The position numbers were made by a program, and so were the translations under genes. From Lachnospiraceae bacterium (GTDB lineage Bacteria; Bacillota; Clostridia; Lachnospirales; Lachnospiraceae), in contig JALCRM010000001.1 of NCBI GenBank assembly GCA_022652545.1, positions 434,001 through 498,000 of the forward strand: a DNA stretch of 64,000 nucleotides, written 5' to 3'. Position 1 is the first letter of the stretch. Every line of letters begins with the position of its first letter. The notes beneath the pieces were generated by a model, which worked only from the letters and a program-made list of their open reading frames with translations, ran no database searches and was not told where the DNA came from. Positions 26,959 to 35,938 of this stretch are shown here, in pieces.

Positions 26959-28626
26959 ATGAACGGTGCTGATGCGGCAGTCAGGTGTCTGGAACTCGAA
27001 GGCGTTGAACTGGTCTTCGGATATCCGGGCGTGGCGATCTGCCCCTTTTTCAACAGTATCCTGAATAAGGAGATCCGTACGGTGCTGGTGCGCCAGGAGC
27101 AGAACGCGGCGCACGAGGCGAGCGGGTACGCGCGCATTTCCGGCCGGGTAGGCGTTGTGGCCGTCACGAGCGGTCCCGGTGCGGAAAATCTGATAACCGG
27201 CATAGCCACTGCCTTTGCGGACAGCATTCCGCTGGTCTGCATCACAGGGCAGGTAGACACGGCGCAGATGGGCTCCGACGTATTCCAGGAGGCCGATGTA
27301 TCCGGCGCGGTCGAATCCTTTGTGAAATACAGCTACATAGTGCGGAAGGCTTCCGATGTGCCCCGCATTTTCAAAGAGGCGTTCCATATTGCCAGTACCG
27401 GGAGAAAGGGGCCTGTGCTGATCGATTTTCCCTGCAACATCCAGACGGAAACGATCGCGCACTTCGAATATCCCGAAACGGTTTCCATGCGCACCTACAA
27501 GCCTACATTCAAGGGCAATATGGTGCAGATCCGCAAGGTCATGAAGGAACTGAACGCCGCAAAGCGTCCTCTCATCTGTGTGGGCGGCGGCGTGCATCTG
27601 GGCGAAGCCCAGGCGGTCGTGCGCGGCTTTGCCGAAAAGCACGGTATCCCCGTGGTCTGCACGATGATGGGGATCTCCGTGTTCCCTTCCGGACATCCGC
27701 TGTTTTTCGGCATGGTAGGCAACAACGGCAGCAGAACAGCCAACCGCGCCATGTGCGATGCCGATATGGTGATCATGGCGGGAGCGCGTGTCGCGGACCG
27801 CTCGATCAACAGGCCGGCCATCATTACGGAAGGCAAAACACTGGTCCATATCGATGTTGACCCGGCGGAGATCGGCAAGAACGCCGGTCCCAACATCCCG
27901 CTCGTAGGCGATATCGGAAATATTTTCGGCGAATTCATCAACGAAACGGAAGGAAGTGCCGAAAAGCCGGCCGGTACGGTCCTGGATGCGGACTATTCGG
28001 AATGGCGTGCTTTGCTCGGCAGCGAAAGGGAGCAGGAGCAGGCAGGGGAAGCGGAAAAGCGTTCGGCCGCCTGCAGCGGGCATACCGTGAATCCCCGCGG
28101 CTTCCTGCACGACCTCACCGCCGCAATGGACGACGATGCGATCTATGTTGCGGACGTAGGGCAGAACCAGCTCTGGTCCTGTGAATGTGCGGTGATAAGG
28201 AACGGGCGTTTCCTGACCTCCGGCGGCATGGGCACGATGGGATATTCGATCGGCGCCGCGATCGGCGCCAAAGAAGCAGATCCGGATCGACAGGTCGTTG
28301 CTGTCTGCGGGGACGGCGCATTCCAGATGGCCATGATGGAACTTGGAACGGCCGCACAGTATCATATCCAGCTCAAGATCGTCGTCATGAAAAACAATAC
28401 GCTGGGCCTTGTACGGCAGCACCAGCATCTGGTCTATCACGACCGGTACAGCGTAACGGACCTGGACGGGAGCCCGGATCTGAATGCTCTGGCAAAAGCC
28501 TACGGGATGAAATACCTGAAGGCGGATGAACCCGGGAAAACAGGAAAAGTGATAGAGGAGTTTCTGAAGGAAAAGGGATCCGTGCTGCTGGAATGTGACG
28601 TGGACAGGGATGCGCAGGCGGGCTGA
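26959..28626 (+). CDS. ilvB: acetolactate synthase large subunit
   Basis: ThDP-dependent enzyme joining pyruvate to pyruvate or 2-oxobutyrate in valine, leucine and isoleucine synthesis. The 555-aa protein has the three TPP-family domains: FGYPGVAICPF and VRQEQNAAHEASGYAR with the catalytic Glu, a central FAD/Rossmann domain (HIDVDPAEIGKN), and the ThDP motif GDGAFQMAMMELGT...KNNTLGLVRQHQ. The usual RHEQ reads RQEQ. ATG 26959 follows GGAGG. It is followed by an ilvN-type subunit, which supports the ALS assignment over other TPP enzymes. Confidence 0.88.
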   Translation: MNGADAAVRCLELEGVELVFGYPGVAICPFFNSILNKEIRTVLVRQEQNAAHEASGYARISGRVGVVAVTSGPGAENLITGIATAFADSIPLVCITGQVDTAQMGSDVFQEADVSGAVESFVKYSYIVRKASDVPRIFKEAFHIASTGRKGPVLIDFPCNIQTETIAHFEYPETVSMRTYKPTFKGNMVQIRKVMKELNAAKRPLICVGGGVHLGEAQAVVRGFAEKHGIPVVCTMMGISVFPSGHPLFFGMVGNNGSRTANRAMCDADMVIMAGARVADRSINRPAIITEGKTLVHIDVDPAEIGKNAGPNIPLVGDIGNIFGEFINETEGSAEKPAGTVLDADYSEWRALLGSEREQEQAGEAEKRSAACSGHTVNPRGFLHDLTAAMDDDAIYVADVGQNQLWSCECAVIRNGRFLTSGGMGTMGYSIGAAIGAKEADPDRQVVAVCGDGAFQMAMMELGTAAQYHIQLKIVVMKNNTLGLVRQHQHLVYHDRYSVTDLDGSPDLNALAKAYGMKYLKADEPGKTGKVIEEFLKEKGSVLLECDVDRDAQAG

Positions 28627-28708
28627 TGCCCGGAACGGATTGGCCCGGGCTGCTGCAGGAACGGACAGAGATGTGTCGGGGCTGCTGCGGCGGGCGGAGG
28701 ATACGGAC

Positions 28709-29197
28709 TTGAAAAGAATCTATTCAGTGCTGGTGGAGAACCGGGCAGGCGTTCTCTGCAAGGTGGCAGGACTGTTCTGGAGAAGGTGCTTCAATATAGA
28801 GTCGCTCGCGGTGGGCGAGACTGACAACCCGGATGTTTCCAATATGATCATCGTGAGCAGCGGGGACGCGCGTACGCTTGAGCAGATCGAGAAGCAGCTG
28901 AACAAGAAGCTGGATGTCATCAAGGTCAAGACCTTTGACGAGAGCGAATCGGTCAGCCGTGAGCTGATGCTGATCAAGGTGAAGTACAACAGGACAAATC
29001 GGAAAGATATCATGGAAAACTGCGAGATCATGGGCGCTTCGATCGTCGATATGTCCAAGAACATGATGACGATCCAGATGTGTGACACGCCGGAGCGCGT
29101 CCAGATCTTCCTGGATACCATGCGCATCGTCAGCATTGCCGAGATAACGCGTACCGGTACGCTGGCACTTCCGAAATGCACGGATCCGCAGCAGTAA
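28709..29197 (+). CDS. ilvN: acetolactate synthase small (regulatory) subunit, first copy
   Basis: A 162-aa ACT-domain protein beginning KRIYSVLVENRAGVLCKVAGLF, the valine-binding ACT signature, followed by NIESLAVGETDNPD and a C-terminal ALS_ss_C half (about residues 80-158). The start is TTG 28709 with GGCGGAGG 8 bp upstream; the open frame extends further but without homology. It directly follows ilvB and likely forms the regulated holoenzyme with it. A second, divergent small subunit follows 100 bp on. Confidence 0.87.
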   Translation: MKRIYSVLVENRAGVLCKVAGLFWRRCFNIESLAVGETDNPDVSNMIIVSSGDARTLEQIEKQLNKKLDVIKVKTFDESESVSRELMLIKVKYNRTNRKDIMENCEIMGASIVDMSKNMMTIQMCDTPERVQIFLDTMRIVSIAEITRTGTLALPKCTDPQQ

Positions 29198-29221
29198 AAC
29201 CATAAAACTATATCTTTTTTG

Positions 29222-29260
29222 TTGACTAAACTATATCGAAGAGATATAATCCGATATAAT
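29222..29260 (+). promoter_or_regulatory. promoter of ilvN2-ilvC with repeats
   Basis: TTGACT (29222-29227), 17-bp spacer, TATAAT (29245-29250); a second TATAAT follows at 29255-29260. AAACTATATC occurs at 29205-29214 and again at 29228-29237 inside the spacer, a possible regulator site. Confidence 0.75.
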
Positions 29261-29299
29261 TTCCGGACAGGAAACAGAGTCCGCAGCGGAAAGGTTCGC

Positions 29300-29833
29300 G
29301 TGGCAAGCATGCCGACAGACGAAACACTCATCAAGAAAAAAGTCTTCCAGATCATCGTAGACAATACCTCGGGCGTCCTGAGCCGTATCTCCGGCCTGTT
29401 TTCCAGGAGAGGCTACAACATCGAGAGCATCACGGCCGGTGTGACTGCCGATCCGAAGTTTACGCGCATTACGATCGTGGCGACCGGCGATGACGACATT
29501 CTCGACCAGATCGAAAAGCAGGTGGCAAAGCTCGTCGATGTACGCGATATCAGGGAACTTAAGGCGGAGGACAGCGTATACCGGGAACTGGCTATGATCA
29601 AAGTCAAGGCGGGTCCGGAAGACCGCCAGGCCATCATCGCCATTGCCAATATTTTCCGCGGCAGCATCATCGATGTCGCACCGCAGAGCCTCATGATCGA
29701 GATCACGGGCAACCAGGGGAAGATCGATGCGTTCCTGCGCCTGCTCGACGGCTATGAGATCCTGGAACTGGCGCGGACCGGCATAGCGGGTCTGTCCAGG
29801 GGCATCGAGAACATCGTTTACATCAACGACTGA
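29300..29833 (+). CDS. ilvN: acetolactate synthase small subunit, second copy
   Basis: A 177-aa ACT protein: QIIVDNTSGVLSRISGLFSRRGYNIESITAG is closer to the standard IlvN/IlvH consensus than the first copy. The C-terminal domain ends with ILELARTGIAGLSRG. GTG 29300 has GGAAAGG 5 bp upstream; the downstream ATG 29309 is an alternative but is 14 bp from that site. It has its own promoter and lies just before ilvC, so this copy is in a different transcription unit from ilvB. It may pair with the same or another large subunit elsewhere. Confidence 0.88.
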   Translation: MASMPTDETLIKKKVFQIIVDNTSGVLSRISGLFSRRGYNIESITAGVTADPKFTRITIVATGDDDILDQIEKQVAKLVDVRDIRELKAEDSVYRELAMIKVKAGPEDRQAIIAIANIFRGSIIDVAPQSLMIEITGNQGKIDAFLRLLDGYEILELARTGIAGLSRGIENIVYIND

Positions 29834-29900
29834 ACGGCAAGGAGCGGTGCAGTGCTTTGTCACCGGCACCGTGAATTGATATAGAACCATTGATTCCTAA

Positions 29901-30944
<1,044 letters not shown>

Positions 30945-30971
30945 CCGGCTGCACTGTTTGATCCGACATTG

Positions 30972-31014
30972 AGAAAAGCCGTGACGCATGTTTTCGCCGC
31001 GGCTTTTCTGTTTT
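30972..31014 (+). terminator. intrinsic terminator after ilvC
   Basis: Stem AGAAAAGCC (30972-30980) with GGCTTTTCT (31001-31009), extended by inner pairs (GTGACG with CGCCGC, one mismatch) and followed by GTTTT. Confidence 0.85.
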
Positions 31015-31048
31015 CACAGCAAATGTTCACAGCAAAGGAGCAGGAATC

Positions 31049-32326
31049 ATGGGAATGACGATGACACAGAAGATCCTGGCAGCGCACGCCGGACTGGAGA
31101 GTGTGGAAGCCGGACAGCTGATCGAAGCGGATCTTGACATGGTGCTGGGCAACGATATCACGAGCCCTGTTGCCATCCATGAAATGGACAAGTTCGAGAA
31201 AAAAGGCATTTTTGACAGAGAAAAGATCGCGCTGGTGCCGGACCATTTCGTGCCCAACCGCGACATAAAATCCGCGGAGAACTGCAAGTGCGTGCGCGAG
31301 TTCGCAAAACAGAACGGCATTGTGAACTATTTCGAAGTGGGAGAAATGGGCATCGAGCATGCCCTGCTGCCTGAAAAAGGTCTGGTAAAGCCGGGAGATG
31401 CCGTGATCGGTGCCGATTCCCACACCTGCACGTACGGTGCGCTCGGCGCTTTTTCGACAGGTGTCGGCAGTACGGATATGGCGGCCGGCATGGCCACAGG
31501 GAAGGCCTGGTTCAAGGTGCCTTCCGCGGTCTGCTTCCGGCTTTCGGGTAAGTTTGCGCCGCGTGTGTCCGGCAAGGATCTGATCCTTCATATCATCGGC
31601 ATGATCGGCGTGGACGGCGCACGCTACCAGTCCATGGAATTCACGGGGGAGGGAGTGGCGGCACTTTCGATGGACGACCGCTTTACGGTTTCCAATATGG
31701 CGATCGAGGCCGGTGCCAAGAACGGTATTTTCCCCGTGGACGGACAGACGGAGGAATATGTGCGTACGCATGCACCGGAAGGAAGTACAGGAAGCCCTGT
31801 CTACAGGAAGTACGAGGCAGATCCGGATGCGCCCTACACCGCAGTCTATGACATAGATCTTGCAAAGGTCACACCGACGGTCGCTTTCCCTCACCTTCCC
31901 GAGAACGCGCGTACCTTTGACGATATTCCGGATATTGCGATCGACCAGGTCGTCATCGGCTCCTGCACGAACGGACGGATCAGTGACCTGCGCAGCGCCG
32001 CTTCCATACTCAAAGGGCGCAGGGTAGCAAAGGGTGTACGCTGTATCGTGATCCCCGCCACACAGAAGATCTGGATGCAGGCGATGGACGAAGGCCTTTT
32101 CAAAACATTCATCGAAGCGGGCGCTGTTGTGAGCACACCGACCTGCGGCCCCTGTCTCGGCGGCTATATGGGCGTGCTTGCTTCCGGGGAGAAGTGCGTG
32201 TCCACGACAAACCGCAATTTTGTAGGACGTATGGGCGCGATCGATTCGGAGATCTATCTTGCCAGCCCCGCTACGGCGGCAGCCAGCGCGGTGGAAGGAC
32301 GGATCGCCGACCCGCGGCGCTATTGA
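31049..32326 (+). CDS. leuC: 3-isopropylmalate dehydratase large subunit
   Basis: Iron-sulfur isomerase of leucine synthesis, acting with LeuD. The 425-aa monofunctional-length protein has cluster ligands in VIGSCTNGR and PTCGPCLGG and the substrate block [23 protein letters not shown]. The length and single HTCT class match the archaeal/clostridial LeuC type rather than aconitase. ATG 31049 follows AAAGGAGC. Between the ilvC terminator and this gene an 11-bp sequence TTCACAGCAAA is repeated with period 13 (31013, 31026); no clear promoter is seen. Confidence 0.93.
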   Translation: MGMTMTQKILAAHAGLESVEAGQLIEADLDMVLGNDITSPVAIHEMDKFEKKGIFDREKIALVPDHFVPNRDIKSAENCKCVREFAKQNGIVNYFEVGEMGIEHALLPEKGLVKPGDAVIGADSHTCTYGALGAFSTGVGSTDMAAGMATGKAWFKVPSAVCFRLSGKFAPRVSGKDLILHIIGMIGVDGARYQSMEFTGEGVAALSMDDRFTVSNMAIEAGAKNGIFPVDGQTEEYVRTHAPEGSTGSPVYRKYEADPDAPYTAVYDIDLAKVTPTVAFPHLPENARTFDDIPDIAIDQVVIGSCTNGRISDLRSAASILKGRRVAKGVRCIVIPATQKIWMQAMDEGLFKTFIEAGAVVSTPTCGPCLGGYMGVLASGEKCVSTTNRNFVGRMGAIDSEIYLASPATAAASAVEGRIADPRRY

Positions 32327-32408
32327 TGGGTGTTTTGACAAAAAGGCCGTACGTGACGGGCGCGCGGTCTTTATGAAGCAGGCCGTGAAAGCGGCAGGAG
32401 GAATTGCC

Positions 32409-32903
32409 ATGGAGTCAGCACACGGAAAAGTGTTTAAATACGGGGACAATGTTGACACGGACGTCATCATCCCGGCAAGATACCTGAATACGTCCAAACC
32501 GGAAGAACTTGCGGTCCACTGTATGGAAGACATCGACAGCAGTTTCGTGGAAAAAGTACAAAAAGGTGATATTATCGTAGCAGGCAAAAACTTCGGCTGC
32601 GGTTCCTCGAGGGAACATGCGCCGATCGCGATCCGGGCAGCCGGCGTAAAGTGCGTCATTGCCGAGAATTTTGCCCGCATATTCTACAGAAATGCCATCA
32701 ACATCGGACTTGCGATCGTGGAATGCCCCGAGGCGTCGAAGGAGATCAGCGCAGGGGACACCGTATCCGTGGATTTCAGCAGCGGCATCATCACGGACGA
32801 AACGACCGGCAGGAAGTTCAAAGGGCAGACGTTCCCGCCGTTCATGCAGAAGATCATAGACGCAGGCGGCCTGGTGAACTATATCAACGAAAGCAGAGAA
32901 TGA
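32409..32903 (+). CDS. leuD: 3-isopropylmalate dehydratase small subunit
   Basis: Swivel-domain partner of LeuC. The 164-aa protein begins [22 protein letters not shown] and contains [17 protein letters not shown], the substrate-discriminating loop region, and the final [11 protein letters not shown] use ATG 32409 after AGGAGGAATTGCC; the frame is open for 50 further codons upstream but is not conserved. The stop overlaps the next start by ATGA. leuA and leuB are not in this window. Confidence 0.94.
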   Translation: MESAHGKVFKYGDNVDTDVIIPARYLNTSKPEELAVHCMEDIDSSFVEKVQKGDIIVAGKNFGCGSSREHAPIAIRAAGVKCVIAENFARIFYRNAINIGLAIVECPEASKEISAGDTVSVDFSSGIITDETTGRKFKGQTFPPFMQKIIDAGGLVNYINESRE

Positions 32904-33703
32904 CGGAAAGGGATCCGCGGACTGCGCGGACCGGCAATGAATGCATGGATGAATTCTACAGGGAACTGGACGCCTGTTTTGCCTCCGGGGATCTCGAGGG
33001 AGCGGAAAAATTACTGATCCGGAATCTGACGGAAGCGAACGACGAAGGAAACTGGCAGCGCTATTCGCAGGTCGCCGGCGAGCTTATCGCTTTTTATCAG
33101 ACGGCAGGAAGGTTTGAGGAAGCGACAGCGGCCTCGGACGACCTGCTGCTTCTCATGGAGGAACTGCACCTCGAGGATTCGGCCGATTTCGCGGTCGTCC
33201 TGATGGATCACGCGAACGGTTTCCGCGACGGCGGCAGGCTGAACGAGGCTGAAGAATATTACCTGCGCAGTGAAAACACACTGCAGGCCCTCGCGGCCGC
33301 CGGACACGGCAAGGCGCAGGATCCCCAGACGGACCGGATCACAGGTACGCTGTATTCGAACGAAGCGCTCCTGTATCTGAAGGAGGGGCGCTTCACCGAA
33401 GCGGAGGCCCGGTTCAGGAAGGCCAACGCACTGTTTGATGAGGCCGGCGCACAGGACGATCCCTTTTACCTGCCCAACATGGCCGGCATCGCCGAAGCCC
33501 TTTACCGGAGCGGAGACCCCGCGAACGCGCTGGCTGCGTATGAAACAGCCATCGAAGCGCTCAGGAAAAATGACGGGGAAGGCAGAGGCTGCGCACTGCT
33601 GTACGGCAACTGTGCCGTGATCTGCGACAGTATGCACGATCCGGTGTCCGCGCAGAGCTACCGGGCAAAGGCGGCTGCCATCCTGTCGAAAACGGAGAAC
33701 TGA
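32900..33703 (+). CDS. tetratricopeptide repeat protein
   Basis: A 267-aa soluble helical protein with several TPR-like units, for example [59 protein letters not shown] and [20 protein letters not shown]. These form an interaction scaffold; no catalytic motif is visible. ATG 32900 overlaps leuD (ATGA), suggesting coupling; ATG 32945 (MDEFYREL) is a possible alternative. It ends 2 bp before ruvA. The link to leucine or recombination genes is unclear. Confidence 0.82.
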   Translation: MTERDPRTARTGNECMDEFYRELDACFASGDLEGAEKLLIRNLTEANDEGNWQRYSQVAGELIAFYQTAGRFEEATAASDDLLLLMEELHLEDSADFAVVLMDHANGFRDGGRLNEAEEYYLRSENTLQALAAAGHGKAQDPQTDRITGTLYSNEALLYLKEGRFTEAEARFRKANALFDEAGAQDDPFYLPNMAGIAEALYRSGDPANALAAYETAIEALRKNDGEGRGCALLYGNCAVICDSMHDPVSAQSYRAKAAAILSKTEN

Positions 33704-33705
33704 CT

Positions 33706-34314
33706 ATGTTCGCATCGCTGCATGGCATCATTGATGAGATCTCGGACGGCACGGCTGTGGTCGACGTGAACGGCCTCGGTATGGAAGTCGGGATCTCGCC
33801 GGGAACAGCGTCCAGGATGGGCGCTGTCGGGGACGAGGTCAAACTGTATACCTACACCTACCTGCGGGAGGACCAGATCGGCCTCTACGGCTTTCTGTCC
33901 AGGGATGAGCTGAAGCTGTTCAAACAGCTGATCACAGTCAGCGGGATCGGCCCGAAGGCAGGACTTTCGCTGCTTTCCGCCATGAGCGCGGACGAGCTGC
34001 GTTTTGCCATCGCTTCAGGGGATGTGGGTGCCATTTCGAAGGCACAGGGGGTCGGCAAACGCACGGCTGAGCGCCTGGTACTGGAACTTCGGGACAAGAT
34101 GACGGACGCGGAGCTGAGCGCAGCCGTATCGGGGAACGGCGCAGATACAGCCGGCAGCAGTCCGGCAGGCGGCATTTCCGGAGATGCTGTCGAAGCACTC
34201 GTGGCGCTGGGCTACCCCAGGCCCGATGCAATGAAAGCGGTCAAAAAGGCGGAAGCCGCCGGCGCATCCGACACGGAAGCGATCCTGAAGAGCGCGCTGA
34301 CATTTATGTTCTGA
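33706..34314 (+). CDS. ruvA: Holliday junction DNA helicase subunit RuvA
   Basis: Tetrameric junction-binding protein that loads RuvB for branch migration. The 202-aa protein has an N-terminal OB fold ([21 protein letters not shown]), two helix-hairpin-helix motifs ([14 protein letters not shown] and [16 protein letters not shown]) and a C-terminal RuvB-interacting domain ([22 protein letters not shown]). ATG 33706 lies 2 bp after the TPR gene. ruvB follows by 16 bp; ruvC is absent, and recU is at 60.7 kb. Confidence 0.96.
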   Translation: MFASLHGIIDEISDGTAVVDVNGLGMEVGISPGTASRMGAVGDEVKLYTYTYLREDQIGLYGFLSRDELKLFKQLITVSGIGPKAGLSLLSAMSADELRFAIASGDVGAISKAQGVGKRTAERLVLELRDKMTDAELSAAVSGNGADTAGSSPAGGISGDAVEALVALGYPRPDAMKAVKKAEAAGASDTEAILKSALTFMF

Positions 34315-34330
34315 CGGACGGGGGCAGGCA

Positions 34331-35344
34331 GTGGAAAAAAGAATGATCGAAACGGGCTATACGGAAGAGGACAAGGTGATCGAGGGATCACTGCGCCCGC
34401 AGAAGCTCGCCGATTATATCGGACAGGACCGCATCAGGGAAAACATTTCGATATCGATCGAAGCTGCCCGCAAGCGCGGGGAGCCCATGGACCATGTACT
34501 GCTTTTCGGGCCTCCCGGCCTCGGCAAGACAACGCTGGCCTGTATCATCGCAAATGAGATGGGCGTGCACATCAAGATCACGTCCGGCCCCGCCATTGAG
34601 AAACCGGGTGAAATGGCGGCGATCCTGAACGGCCTGCAGGAAGGTGACGTGCTGTTCGTCGATGAGATCCACCGGCTGAACAAACAGATCGAGGAAGTCC
34701 TGTATCCTGCGATGGAAGATTATGCGATCGACATCATGATCGGGAAGGGTGCTTCCGCAAAATCCATACGGCTGGAGCTGCCGAAATTCACTCTGATCGG
34801 CGCGACCACACGCGCGGGACTGCTGTCTGCGCCGCTGCGCGACCGCTTCGGGATCATACACCATCTGGAATTCTATTCGGCCGAACAGCTTCAGCGCATC
34901 ATTTTTCATTCGGCGGATATTCTGAATGTACAGCTCGACGAAGATGCCGCTGCCGAAATGGCCCGCAGGAGCCGCGGGACCCCGCGCCTTGCAAACCGTA
35001 TACTGAAGCGTGTCAGGGACTATGCCGAAGTGCGCCACGACGGCAGGATCACGCTGGAGATCGCGCAGAAAGCCCTCGACATGATGGATGTCGACAGCCT
35101 CGGACTGGACCGGACGGACCGCCGTTTCCTGGACACACTCATCGGCAAGTTTTCCGGCGGACCCGCGGGACTCGATACGCTTGCGGCCGCGATCGGAGAA
35201 GATCCCGGCACGCTGGAGGATGTTGTGGAGCCTTATCTGCTGCAGAACGGCTTTATCAACCGAACGCCCCGGGGAAGAGTCGCAACGGAACTGGCCTACC
35301 GTCATCTGGGCCTGCCCTGGCAGGAAAGCCTTAAGTTCGAATAA
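34331..35344 (+). CDS. ruvB: Holliday junction branch-migration ATPase RuvB
   Basis: Hexameric AAA+ motor. The 337-aa protein has [19 protein letters not shown], Walker [12 protein letters not shown], Walker B VDEIHRLN, sensor 1 GATTRAGLL, the arginine finger region PLRDRFGI, and a C-terminal winged helix ([20 protein letters not shown]). The start is GTG 34331 with GGGGGCAGG upstream; ATG 34343 is a shorter alternative. Confidence 0.96.
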   Translation: MEKRMIETGYTEEDKVIEGSLRPQKLADYIGQDRIRENISISIEAARKRGEPMDHVLLFGPPGLGKTTLACIIANEMGVHIKITSGPAIEKPGEMAAILNGLQEGDVLFVDEIHRLNKQIEEVLYPAMEDYAIDIMIGKGASAKSIRLELPKFTLIGATTRAGLLSAPLRDRFGIIHHLEFYSAEQLQRIIFHSADILNVQLDEDAAAEMARRSRGTPRLANRILKRVRDYAEVRHDGRITLEIAQKALDMMDVDSLGLDRTDRRFLDTLIGKFSGGPAGLDTLAAAIGEDPGTLEDVVEPYLLQNGFINRTPRGRVATELAYRHLGLPWQESLKFE

Positions 35345-35359
35345 CCGGTTTTGTGATCA

Positions 35360-35466
35360 CGCAGTTTCAACTTTTTTTCATAATTATGCTATAACATCCG
35401 CCTGTGGGACGTGGCGGATGAGAAACTGCTTCGCAGTTTCAACTTTTTTTCATAATTATGCTATAA
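35360..35466 (+). promoter_or_regulatory. duplicated promoter cassette before zapA
   Basis: An identical 35-bp sequence occurs at 35360-35394 and 35432-35466 (72-bp period). Each copy has GCAGTTTCAAC, T7, the 10-bp palindrome CATAATTATG and an extended -10 (TGC-TATAAC in copy 1, TGC-TATAAT in copy 2). The -35 match is poor (TTCAAC), so the extended -10 is probably the main determinant. Copy 2 drives zapA about 55 bp downstream. Confidence 0.65.
35395..35450 (+). ncRNA. candidate short terminated RNA between the duplicated promoters
   Basis: A transcript started by copy 1 would contain an 8-bp hairpin CATCCGCC/GGCGGATG (35395-35420) and then GAAACTGC-TTC-GCAGTTTC (35422-35440), followed by AAC and T7 (35444-35450). 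The second hairpin with the T run looks like an intrinsic terminator, giving an RNA of about 50 nt. Since the terminator T tract belongs to promoter copy 2, this could be attenuation of zapA instead. Confidence 0.4.
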
Positions 35467-35520
35467 TTATCAAAATATGTTCGGATGTGCGTTTGGGATC
35501 TCTTTCCGGGGAGGAGACAA

Positions 35521-35928
35521 ATGGCAGCGCCAAAGACAGATACCAAGGTTGTGATCGGCGGGAAAGTATATACGCTGAGCGGGTATGAAAGCGAGGAATA
35601 TATCCAGAAGGTCGCATCTTACCTCAACGGGAAGCTGGAGGAGTTTCAGAAGGAGGAAGGCTACAGCCATCTTTCCATCGATCTCCGCAATCTTCTCCTG
35701 AATATCAACATCAGTGACGATTATTTCAAGGCCAGGAAGCAGATCGAAGGCTTTGAGGAAGATATGAAAGCCCGCGACAAGGATCTGTATGACATCAAGC
35801 ACGAGCTTGTCACGACGCAGATGAAACTGGAAGCCTCGGAAAAGACGCAGAAGAGGCTGCAGACAGACAATGAAGCCAAGGACAGGCGCATCATCGAGCT
35901 CGAGGCAGAGTTGAAGAACCACCGTTGA
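35521..35928 (+). CDS. zapA: cell division protein ZapA
   Basis: FtsZ-ring stabiliser. The 135-aa protein has the ZapA head VVIGGKVYTLSGYESEEYIQKVASYLNGKLEEF (about residues 9-41) followed by a long coiled coil to the C-terminus. ATG 35521 has GGGGAGGAG upstream; an upstream in-frame ATG at 35485 is close to the predicted transcription start and not conserved. It is followed 10 bp later by the U32 gene, which is often next to zapA in Clostridia. Confidence 0.88.
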   Translation: MAAPKTDTKVVIGGKVYTLSGYESEEYIQKVASYLNGKLEEFQKEEGYSHLSIDLRNLLLNINISDDYFKARKQIEGFEEDMKARDKDLYDIKHELVTTQMKLEASEKTQKRLQTDNEAKDRRIIELEAELKNHR

Positions 35929-35938
35929 GTAGCGGCAG

